Positions 6,826-13,429 of a stretch of DNA of 13,429 bases are shown piece by piece. The stretch covers positions 1 through 13,429 of the forward strand of contig CAZEVY010000131.1 of assembly GCA_964515555.1 (NCBI GenBank), written 5' to 3'. Positions within the stretch are counted from its first letter, which is position 1. Each line of letters begins with the position of its first letter. Made by a program: the position numbers and the translations under genes. The notes beneath the pieces were generated by a model, which saw only the letters and a list, made by a program, of their open reading frames with translations, was not told the origin of the DNA and ran no database searches. The DNA comes from CAZEVY01 sp964515555 (lineage in GTDB: Bacteria > Acidobacteriota > Terriglobia > Bryobacterales > Bryobacteraceae).

Positions 6826-8966
6826 AAGCTGTAGTCTTCCTGCTCGCCGCCGCCACCGCACACGCCGCCACCAGCTTCGTGAAGGACGTCATGCCGATCC
6901 TCAACAAGGCCGGCTGCACGTCCGGACCCTGTCACGGCGGCGCCAAGGGCAAGAACGGCTTCAAGCTCTCGCTGCGCGGCTACGATCCCGAGTTCGACTA
7001 CCGCGCCATCGTGCACGATATGTCAGGACGCCGCTTCAACCGCGTCGAACCCGCCATGAGCCTCGTCCTCCAGAAGCCCACGATGCAGCTTCCGCACGGC
7101 GGCGGACAGCGCCTGGAGCCGGCCTCGGCCTACTACAACACGGTGCTCCAGTGGCTCGCCGACGGCGCTCCGTTCGGCGATCCCGTATCGGCTCAGGTGA
7201 CGAAGCTCGAAACCCATCCGGCGGAGTTTTTCACCGGCAAGACCGGTCCCGCGGGCGTCATGAAGGTCGTCGCGCACTATGCCGACGGCTCCACGCGCGA
7301 CGTCACGCGCGAGGCCATCTATTCCAGCAACACGCCCACCGTCGCCGATGTCGACGACGCCGGACGCGTCACCACGCTGCGCAAAGGCGAGGCCGCCATG
7401 CTGGTCCGCTACGAGGGGCGCATGGCGGTGGTCAACGTCACCACCATCACCGACAAGCCGGGATTCGCGTGGAAGCCGGTCGCCGAGCACAACCTGATTG
7501 ACAAGCTCGTCAACGCCAAGCTCCAGCGGCTGAAGGTACTGCCGAGCGAGATGGCCTCCGACGGCGAGTTCCTCCGACGTGTCTATTTCGACCTGATCGG
7601 CCTGCCGCCCTCGCCCGAAGAACTGCGCACCTTCCTCGCCGATAAGACCGAGAACCGCAAGAAGCGCGCCGCCGTCATCGACCGGCTGATCGAGCGGCCC
7701 GAGTTCGTCAACCACTGGGCCGTCAAATGGAGCGACCTGCTCCAGGTGAATCGCGCCAAGCTCGGCGATAAGGGCGTGTGGGCCTTCCGCGAGTGGATCC
7801 GCGACGCGCTCGCCGAGAACCGCGCCTACGACAAGATGGTGCGCGAGCTGATCACCGCGCGCGGCAGCACCTATCGCAATCCGCCGGCGAACTTCTTCCG
7901 CTTCACGCGCGAGCCCAAGGTCGCCATGGAGACGACCACGCAGCTTTTCCTGGGCGTCCGCATGGTGTGCGCGCAGTGCCACGACCATCCCTTCGAGCAG
8001 TGGACGCAAAACCAGTACTTCCACCTGACGGCGTTCTTCGGAGCGGTCGGCGTCAAGTCCGGCGGCGAGAGCGACGAGGAGGTCGTCTACGAGAAGCGCG
8101 AGGAGACCGAGACGCGGCATCCCAAGGACAACCGCGTCATGTCCGCGAAGTTCCTGTTCGACGTGGGCAACGTGGGCCTGAAGGAAGAGGAGCTGCGCGA
8201 ATCGCTGGCGAGCTGGTTGACCGCGCCCGCGAATCCGCTCTTCGCCAAAGCCGTCGTCAACCGGCTGTGGAGCTACTTCTTCGGAGTCGGTATCATCGAG
8301 CCGGTCGACGACATCCGGGGCACCAACCCGCCCTCGAATCCCGCGCTGCTCGACGCGCTCACCAAAGACTTCCTCGACGGTAAGTACGACCTGCGCCGCC
8401 TCGTCCGGACGATCGTCAACTCGCGGACCTACCAGGCGAGCTTCCGCGTCAACGATTGGAACGCCGACGACGCCATCAACTTCTCGCACGCCCTGCCGCG
8501 TCGTCTCACCGCGGAGCAGTTGCACGACGCCATTTATCTGGCAGCGGGCGTCCGGCCCAAGGCCGCGCAGGTGCCGGAGGATTCGCTCGCGCAGGATTTC
8601 CCGGACCCGTCCATCGAGCGCGGCGGTTTCCTCGATCTTTTCGGACGGCCCGAGCGCCAGACGAGCTGCGAGTGCGAGCGCCGACCGGATGTGTCGCTCG
8701 TCCAGGCGCTGAACCTGCTGAACGGGGCCACCATCGCCGAGGCCATCGCCGACCCGGAGGGCCGCATCGCGAAGTTGATTCTCTCCGGCGCCCCGGACCG
8801 CAGGATCGTCGAGGACATCTACGCGGCGGCACTGAGCCGCGAGCCGACGGGGGCCGAACTCGACCTGGCGCTGACCTACCTGAGCCGAGGCGGCGGACGC
8901 GCCGAGCGCGCCCAGGACCTGATGTGGGCCATTATCAACTCCAACGCATTCCTTTTTAACCGCTGA
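6822..8966 (+). CDS. Multiheme DUF1549/DUF1553 (PSCyt2-PSD1) protein with Ig-like domain
   Basis: A 714-aa exported protein starting at GTG 6822, which overlaps the preceding stop; signal peptide at about 1-15. Domain order: an N-terminal cytochrome-like region (about 18-120) with GCTSGPCHG, a CX4CH heme site (C32, C37, H38) followed by the characteristic KNGFKLSLRGYDPEFDY and PHGGG stretches; a BIG2-like Ig domain (about 125-208); DUF1549/PSCyt2 (about 224-405), with a second heme motif CAQCH (C383, C386, H387); and DUF1553/PSD1 (about 458-712), with LFAKAVVNRLWSYFFGVGI and a late CEC pair (C616, C618). This is a full-length, standard architecture for the family. Its biochemical role is not established. 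The tight coupling to the propeller and PPC genes suggests one envelope complex. No DUF1501 partner, often found beside such genes, is present here. Confidence 0.9.
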   Translation: MKAVVFLLAAATAHAATSFVKDVMPILNKAGCTSGPCHGGAKGKNGFKLSLRGYDPEFDYRAIVHDMSGRRFNRVEPAMSLVLQKPTMQLPHGGGQRLEPASAYYNTVLQWLADGAPFGDPVSAQVTKLETHPAEFFTGKTGPAGVMKVVAHYADGSTRDVTREAIYSSNTPTVADVDDAGRVTTLRKGEAAMLVRYEGRMAVVNVTTITDKPGFAWKPVAEHNLIDKLVNAKLQRLKVLPSEMASDGEFLRRVYFDLIGLPPSPEELRTFLADKTENRKKRAAVIDRLIERPEFVNHWAVKWSDLLQVNRAKLGDKGVWAFREWIRDALAENRAYDKMVRELITARGSTYRNPPANFFRFTREPKVAMETTTQLFLGVRMVCAQCHDHPFEQWTQNQYFHLTAFFGAVGVKSGGESDEEVVYEKREETETRHPKDNRVMSAKFLFDVGNVGLKEEELRESLASWLTAPANPLFAKAVVNRLWSYFFGVGIIEPVDDIRGTNPPSNPALLDALTKDFLDGKYDLRRLVRTIVNSRTYQASFRVNDWNADDAINFSHALPRRLTAEQLHDAIYLAAGVRPKAAQVPEDSLAQDFPDPSIERGGFLDLFGRPERQTSCECERRPDVSLVQALNLLNGATIAEAIADPEGRIAKLILSGAPDRRIVEDIYAAALSREPTGAELDLALTYLSRGGGRAERAQDLMWAIINSNAFLFNR

Positions 8967-8972
8967 CGCGTC

Positions 8973-8978
8973 TAACAT
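8973..8978 (+). promoter_or_regulatory. -10-like box (TAACAT) 6 nt before the ATG at 8985
   Basis: TAACAT fits TAnnnT and lies in a small AT-rich island between two genes, ending 6 nt before the ATG, which is close to the distance expected when the start codon is the first transcribed base. An AAGG lies only 2 nt from the ATG, too close to act as a normal ribosome site. Confidence 0.4.
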
Positions 8979-8984
8979 AAAGGT

Positions 8985-9806
8985 ATGGTCGCCGCGGCGG
9001 TTCTGTCCCTGTTGTTCGCCCAGGAGAGCCTCTTCGACAAGGCCCCCCCGCACATCGACGAGGCCCTGCGCGGCCGCGTCTCCAAGTTCTACCAGGCGCA
9101 CGTCGAAGGCAAGTTCCGCCAGGCCGACGCCTATGTCGCTGAAGAGAGCAAGGACGAGTTCTTCAACGCCGACCGCATCCGATGCAAGTCGTTCGAGGTC
9201 ATCCGCATCGTCTACCAGGACGATTTCACTCGCGCTCGCGTGGTGACGACCTGCGAGATCGACATGATGGCGGGGGCGCGCATGGTCGCTTCCAAACGGC
9301 CCCTCGCGACGAACTGGAAAGTCGTGAACGGCGAGTGGTTCTGGTATCACATCCCGGTGGACCCCAAGGCAGGGCGCGAAACGCCGTTCGGTACCATGCG
9401 GCCCGGCCCCGACGGCCCGTCCTCCGCCGGCGTTAAACCCGACGAAGCCGCCGGACGGCAGCTGGCGCTCAGCGTGATAACGGCCATCAAGCCGTCGGCG
9501 ACCGAGGTGATGCTGAGCAGCTACGAGGAGTCGTCCGCCGAGGTAGTGCTGACCAACACGATGGGCCGCGCGACGCTCACGCTCGAGGCTCCTGCGATCG
9601 AAGGTCTGCGCGCGTCTCTCGATGTCGCCGATATTCGAACGCGCGAGAGCGCCCGGCTGACGCTGAAGTACTCGCCGCCCAACAAGAGCCCCAAGCCCAC
9701 GCAGGCCGTTCGCGTGCGCGTCTTCCCGTCGGGCCAGGTCATCGAGATCGCGCTGAAGTTCGCGGTCCCGCCCGAAGTGCAGAAGCTGATTCCGAAGATC
9801 CCGTAA
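8985..9806 (+). CDS. Unrecognised exported protein, alpha/beta N-half and Ig-like C-half
   Basis: A 273-aa protein I do not recognise. In-frame stops directly upstream (8964 and 8973) fix ATG 8985 as the first usable start. The N-terminus MVAAAVLSLLFAQ is hydrophobic but lacks basic residues, so it is an atypical signal peptide. Residues about 24-120 (helix RVSKFYQAHVEGKFRQADAY, then strands ending WKVVNGEWFWYHIP) resemble the build of NTF2/SnoaL-like or nuclear-transport-fold proteins. Residues about 150-268 alternate short strands, and their end (SARLTLKYSP, AVRVRVFP) resembles DUF1573/HYDIN-type Ig domains. Both resemblances are my inference. It follows the cytochrome operon by 18 nt but has its own -10-like element, so it may be co-transcribed or separate. 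Confidence 0.75.
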   Translation: MVAAAVLSLLFAQESLFDKAPPHIDEALRGRVSKFYQAHVEGKFRQADAYVAEESKDEFFNADRIRCKSFEVIRIVYQDDFTRARVVTTCEIDMMAGARMVASKRPLATNWKVVNGEWFWYHIPVDPKAGRETPFGTMRPGPDGPSSAGVKPDEAAGRQLALSVITAIKPSATEVMLSSYEESSAEVVLTNTMGRATLTLEAPAIEGLRASLDVADIRTRESARLTLKYSPPNKSPKPTQAVRVRVFPSGQVIEIALKFAVPPEVQKLIPKIP

Positions 9807-9827
9807 CGCGCCCGTCCGGCGGAGCTC

Positions 9828-11045
9828 CTACGGCTCCATGCGGTAAATCGTAAGCCCCGAGAGCAGCTTCGGATAGAAATCCGTCGATTTCTGCGGCATC
9901 ACCCCGCCGCCGAAAGACACCGCCGCAACCTGCTCCATGGTCGTCGGCTCCAGCAGAAACGCCGCCTGCGCGCCGGGCTCCTGGAGCATCGCGAGCGCCG
10001 TGTCGATCCCGCGCGCATAACGTATCGCCCGCTCCTCGCGCACCGCCGCTTCGTCGACCCCGAAGGCCTCGTCGAGCATCCGCCGGTGCAGGAAGGTCAC
10101 GTCCAGCTCTCCCACCTCGCGATCCGCCTCGAGAAGATGCATCCCTTCCCGGAACGCCACGCCGACCCGAATCCGGTCCCCACGCCCCGCGGCGAACGCC
10201 GCCTTCAGTCCCGCAGCGTCGACCCGCCGCACCGCGAACCGCCGCTGAAGCGCATCCCAGCCGCGCCGCAGCGACTCCTCCGCGACCCCGTGCATCACCC
10301 GATGCGTCGCCAGGATGCGCAGGCCCGGCGCATGCGTGTTGAACAGCGTCATCGGCACGAACGCCGCGCCAGCTACGCCGGGATTCTCCTGGTGAAAAGC
10401 CAGCGCCGTCTCGTAGCGATGATGCCCGTCGGCGATGATCAGCTTGCGATCCGCCAGCAGCGACTGAATAGCTGCCACGCGGCCCGCATCGCCGATCCGC
10501 CACATCCGGTGAAGCGCGCCGTATTCGTCGCGGACTTGGGCCTCCGGCGGCCCCGCCGAGGCTTCGTCGAGCAGCCGGTCGACCGTGCGCGCCGGGTCCT
10601 CGTACACCAGAAACAGCAGCTCGAACTGCGCCCGCGTGTGACGCAGCAGCTCCATGCGGTCGCGCTTGGGGCCGGTGAGCGTCTGCTCATGGCGGTGCAC
10701 CACGCCGTCGGCGTAGGGCGACAATTCGCCCAGACCCACGACGCCCTTTCGCGTCGTCTTCGCCCCCGTGTCAGGGTCCGAAAACTCCTGGGAATACGCG
10801 AAATACGATGGCTCGGCGTCGCGCTTCAGGACCCCGCTGGCGATCCAGCCCTCCAGATGCGCCGCCGCGCCCGCGTAGTTGCCCGACTCCGGCAGGACCA
10901 CCCGGACGAGGTTGTGGGGACTGGCCTCCAGGTAGCGGCTGCGCATCGCCGGGCTGATCTTGTCGTAGGGCTGCGTGACCAGCGTTTCGAGCGGACCTGC
11001 CGGTGCTACGTAGCGGTAAGGACGGAAGGGAAGGAATCGCGCCAT
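9828..11045 (-). CDS. DUF1015 family protein
   Basis: A 405-aa cytoplasmic protein of the DUF1015 family, which is widespread and of uncertain function, sometimes linked to serine metabolism. The start at 11045 is chosen because the product then begins MARFLPFRPYRYV, the family's usual opening; upstream codons in the frame would extend into the promoter. Visible family signatures: TQPYDKIS near 24-31, VVHRHEQTL at 115-123, ADGHHRYET at 205-213 (a His/Asp-rich site) and MPQKSTDFYPKLLSGL near the C-terminus. It is convergent with the gene ending at 9806, 21 nt apart, and divergent from the Fe-S carrier gene. No neighbour in the window suggests a pathway for it. Confidence 0.88.
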   Translation of the reverse strand: MARFLPFRPYRYVAPAGPLETLVTQPYDKISPAMRSRYLEASPHNLVRVVLPESGNYAGAAAHLEGWIASGVLKRDAEPSYFAYSQEFSDPDTGAKTTRKGVVGLGELSPYADGVVHRHEQTLTGPKRDRMELLRHTRAQFELLFLVYEDPARTVDRLLDEASAGPPEAQVRDEYGALHRMWRIGDAGRVAAIQSLLADRKLIIADGHHRYETALAFHQENPGVAGAAFVPMTLFNTHAPGLRILATHRVMHGVAEESLRRGWDALQRRFAVRRVDAAGLKAAFAAGRGDRIRVGVAFREGMHLLEADREVGELDVTFLHRRMLDEAFGVDEAAVREERAIRYARGIDTALAMLQEPGAQAAFLLEPTTMEQVAAVSFGGGVMPQKSTDFYPKLLSGLTIYRMEP

Positions 11046-11058
11046 TGCGAAGATCTTC

Positions 11059-11067
11059 AGGATAGCA
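11059..11067 (-). promoter_or_regulatory. Extended -10 (TGCTATCCT) upstream of the DUF1015 gene
   Basis: On the minus strand TGC-TATCCT reads as an extended -10 ending 13 nt before the ATG at 11045, predicting a leader of only about 7 nt. A 10-bp palindrome GAAGATCTTC (11049-11058) fills the space between the box and the start and could be regulatory. Confidence 0.4.
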
Positions 11068-11111
11068 GGCGATCGCTTGCAACCTTCCGCCGCTGGAATC
11101 ATCCATGGAAC

Positions 11112-11120
11112 TGATATACT
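11112..11120 (+). promoter_or_regulatory. Extended -10 (TGATATACT) upstream of the Fe-S carrier gene
   Basis: TGA-TATACT is an extended -10 element with no strong -35, divergent from the DUF1015 promoter within the same 99-bp intergenic region. A transcript starting near 11127 would begin at the AGGAGG ribosome site (11127-11132), which lies 12 nt from the ATG at 11145, somewhat longer than usual. Confidence 0.5.
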
Positions 11121-11144
11121 GTTCGCAGGAGGCCCGATTCCCCC

Positions 11145-11468
11145 ATGGTTCAGTTGACGCCGAACGCCGTCGTAAAAGTGAAAGAGATCCTCGATGGGCA
11201 GGAGCCCAAGCCGGCCGGGCTGCGCATTTCCGTCGTCGGCGGCGGCTGCTCTGGATTCTCATACTCGATGGCCTTCGAGAACACGCCCAACATGCTCGAT
11301 AAGACCTACAACTACGAGGGACTGAAGGTCTTCATCGACCAGGCCAGCATGCTCTATCTCGACGGCGCCGAAGTCGATTACGTCGAGACCATCGAGGGCT
11401 CCGGCTTCAAGTTCAACAACCCGAACGTCAAGTCGACCTGCGGCTGCGGAAGCTCCTTCAGCGCCTGA
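11145..11468 (+). CDS. erpA: A-type iron-sulfur cluster carrier (ErpA/IscA family)
   Basis: A 107-aa cytoplasmic protein that carries Fe-S clusters to apo-proteins. The three conserved cysteines are present: C35 in GGGCSGF, and C99 and C101 in the C-terminal TCGCGSSF. Length and the segments LRISVVGGGCSGFSY and GFKFNNPNV match the family. The start is preceded by a strong AGGAGG. ErpA, IscA and SufA cannot be separated reliably from sequence; no isc or suf genes are adjacent, which favours a stand-alone ErpA-like carrier. Its location before boxC may matter because the BoxA reductase partner of BoxB uses Fe-S clusters, but a separate promoter in front of boxC argues against an obligate operon. 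Confidence 0.92.
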   Translation: MVQLTPNAVVKVKEILDGQEPKPAGLRISVVGGGCSGFSYSMAFENTPNMLDKTYNYEGLKVFIDQASMLYLDGAEVDYVETIEGSGFKFNNPNVKSTCGCGSSFSA

Positions 11469-11472
11469 CCTG

Positions 11473-11491
11473 TCGCGCCGGCATCGCGCGA
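11473..11491 (+). terminator. Possible hairpin after the Fe-S carrier gene
   Basis: TCGCGC and GCGCGA form a 6-bp stem with a 7-nt loop, 4 nt after the erpA stop. No T-run follows, so it is not a classical intrinsic terminator; it may be a weak stop or a stabilising 3' structure. Confidence 0.3.
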
Positions 11492-11500
11492 TCATCGGCC

Positions 11501-11514
11501 TGGAACGCGTTCCA
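11501..11514. promoter_or_regulatory. Perfect 14-bp palindrome, candidate operator of the box operon
   Basis: TGGAACGCGTTCCA is an exact palindrome lying between the expected -35 position and the -10 box of boxC, ending 3 nt before TACAAT. A dimeric repressor bound here would block the promoter. The binding protein is unknown and no regulator gene is in the window. A near half-site, TGGAAACGCG, follows at 11523-11532 over the start. Confidence 0.6.
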
Positions 11515-11517
11515 CAC

Positions 11518-11523
11518 TACAAT
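11518..11523 (+). promoter_or_regulatory. -10-like box (TACAAT), leaderless-type promoter of boxC
   Basis: TACAAT ends 8 nt before the GTG at 11532, the same spacing as the TATAAT boxes at 1147 and 3126. No Shine-Dalgarno lies in those 8 nt. The operator-like palindrome is directly upstream. Confidence 0.55.
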
Positions 11524-11531
11524 GGAAACGC

Positions 11532-13105
11532 GTGACGGCTCTTCCTCTCGAAACCCATCCTGACCGCTATCGCCACTGGCGGCTCGCAGTAGAACCGCCC
11601 CTCGCGTGGCTGACGATGGCCGTCGCCGAAGACGCGCCGCTGGCCGACGGCTATAAGCTCAAGCTCAACTCCTACGACCTTGGCGTAGACCTCGAGCTCG
11701 CCGACGCCGTCGAGCGCCTGCGATTCGAGCACCCCGAGGTCCGCGCCGTCGTCATTACCGGCGGCATGGACCGGGTCTTCTGCGCCGGGGCGAATATCCA
11801 CATGCTGGCCTCGTCGCCGCACGGCTTCAAGGTCAACTTCTGCAAGTTCACCAACGAGACGCGCCTGGCGATTGAAGAGGCCTCGGCTCGCAGTGGACAA
11901 CGCTACATCGCCGCCTGCAACGGGACGGCGGCGGGCGGCGGCTACGAACTGGCGCTCGCCTGCGAGAGCATTCTGCTGGTCGACGACGGCAGCTCAGCGG
12001 TGAGCCTGCCGGAAGTCCCGCTCCTCGGCGTGCTGCCCGGCACTGGCGGCCTCACGCGCGTCACCGATAAACGCCGCGTCCGCCGCGACCTCGCCGACGT
12101 CTTCGCCACGCTGCCCGAGGGCGTCAAGGGCCGCCGCGCCGTCGAGTGGGGACTGGTCGACGAAGTCGTGCCGCGCAGCCGCTTCCGGGAGACCGTCCGC
12201 GAGCGCGCCGAGGCTCTGGCAGGCCCCGAAGACCCGCGTCGCGGCCCGGCGATCGCGCTGGAGCCCATCGGCGATTACCGCCACGTCGATCTGCGATGCG
12301 ACGCGGCCCCGCGGGTCGCGGAGCTTCTCGTGCACGGCCCCGAGGTTGCCGCCGATCCCGTCGCCTGGGCGCTGCGCGCGTTCCGCGAGATCGATCGCGC
12401 CGTGCTGCGGCTGCGTTTCGAGCACGAGGACGTTGGCGTGGTGCTCGTGAAGACGCGCGGCGACTTGGCGGCCGCACGCGCCGCCGCCGGCGAGCTCCAC
12501 GCGCGCCGCGGTGAGTGGCTCGTCAACGAGGTCCTGCTGCTGGCGGGCCGCGCGCTACGACGGCTGGAGGCGACCTCTAAGAGTCTTTACGCGATCGTCG
12601 ACGGGGATTCCTGCTTCGCGGGCGCGCTACTCGAACTCGCGCTGGCCGCCGATCGTATCTACATGCTCGACCAGCCGGGCGTCGCCCTCGCGGCCTCGCC
12701 GCTCAACGGCGGTGCGCTCGCCTGCGCCAACGGCCGATCGCGCCTCGACAACCGTTTCCCCTGCGATCACGATCGCGTCGCGCGCGTGCTCGCGGCGGAT
12801 GGACCCATCGACGCAGCGGCCGCGCGCGAGTTCGGCCTCGCCACCGCCACCCCCGACGCCATCGACTGGGATGACGAAGTCCGCGTCGCCATCGAGGAGC
12901 GGGCGTCGCTCTCGCCCGACGCCCTCACGGCGATGGAGGCGAATCTCCGCGCGCCCGTCGTCGAGACCCTCGAGACGCGCATCTTCGGGCGTCTCTCGGC
13001 CTGGCAGAACTGGGTGTTCTCGCGGCCCAACGCCACCGGCGACAAAGGCGCGCTCGCTCTCTACGGCAAGCCCGAGCGCCCGCGCTTCGACTGGCGGAGA
13101 ACCTG

Positions 13106-13106
<1 letters not shown>
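11532..13106 (+). CDS. boxC: Benzoyl-CoA-dihydrodiol lyase (2,3-epoxybenzoyl-CoA dihydrolase) BoxC
   Basis: A 524-aa enzyme of the aerobic CoA-dependent benzoate pathway. It hydrolyses 2,3-epoxybenzoyl-CoA, made by BoxAB, opening the ring to a dehydroadipyl-CoA semialdehyde and formate. It belongs to the enoyl-CoA hydratase/crotonase superfamily, with a typical N-terminal crotonase domain and a second diverged one (about 290-420). Signatures: GYKLKLNSYDLGVDLELADA (40-59), oxyanion segment FCAGANIHML (83-92), VNFCKFTNETR, GTAAGGGYELALACE and LPEVPLLGVLPGTGGLTRV. C104, E139 and E161 line up at a constant offset of 7 with Cys111, Glu146 and Glu168, which I recall as the active-site residues of Burkholderia BoxC. 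The GTG start follows a TACAAT box by 8 nt. Its stop overlaps the boxB ATG by one base. Confidence 0.95.

Positions 13107-13429
<323 letters not shown>

Noticed and set aside
7023..9350. 775-codon open frame on the minus strand spanning two plus-strand genes
   Set aside because: Composition is typical of an antisense shadow (Val/Asp/Glu/Arg/Gly-rich), there is no domain, and it crosses the boundary between two well-supported genes.
9807..9837. Bidirectional terminator between the convergent genes at 9806 and 9828
   Set aside because: Only a 5-bp GGAGC/GCTCC stem and a GGAGCTCC palindrome are visible, partly inside the DUF1015 gene, with no T-run on either strand.

Overview
The window is a GC-rich, tightly packed bacterial chromosome segment, probably from a metagenome-assembled genome because it carries a 100-N scaffold gap at 1756-1855. 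The gene set suggests Acidobacteriota, most likely the Solibacter/Bryobacter side. It combines a hopanoid-type glycosyltransferase, secreted planctomycete-type cytochrome proteins (DUF1549/DUF1553, c-heme plus beta-propeller, PPC domains), a DUF1015 protein and an aerobic benzoyl-CoA (box) gene pair. This placement is inferred from gene content, with no marker gene to confirm it.

Layout. 1-1183 (minus): a ceramide-glucosyltransferase-like enzyme (HpnI type), followed at the window edge by what may be the first codons of hpnK. 1161-2416 (plus): a secreted alkaline phosphatase interrupted by a false gap; the gap is flanked by the same 55 bp twice, and collapsing it restores one 366-residue ORF. 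2381-3069 (minus): a vapBC toxin-antitoxin pair whose toxin end overlaps the phosphatase end. 3140-8966 (plus): three genes joined by 4-nt stop/start overlaps, encoding a c-heme seven-bladed propeller protein, a large IPT/PPC all-beta protein and a multiheme DUF1549/DUF1553 protein; together they look like one exported redox or binding complex of unknown substrate. 8985-9806 (plus): an unrecognised secreted protein with its own promoter-like element. 9828-11045 (minus): a DUF1015 protein. 11145-11468 (plus): an A-type Fe-S carrier divergent from it. 11532 to the window end (plus): boxC and the 5' part of boxB, encoding ring hydrolysis and ring epoxidation in CoA-dependent aerobic benzoate degradation.

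Two features run across the genes. First, several plus-strand genes (1161, 3140, 11532, probably 8985) have a -10-like hexamer (TATAAT, TATAAT, TACAAT, TAACAT) ending only 8, 8, 8 and 6 nt before the start codon and no convincing Shine-Dalgarno, the arrangement expected for leaderless transcripts. Internal operon genes are instead coupled by overlaps. Second, a perfect 14-bp palindrome lies directly upstream of the boxC -10 element and is a good operator candidate for the box operon. There is no gene-free stretch over 300 bases and no RNA gene, CRISPR array or insertion sequence that I can recognise.
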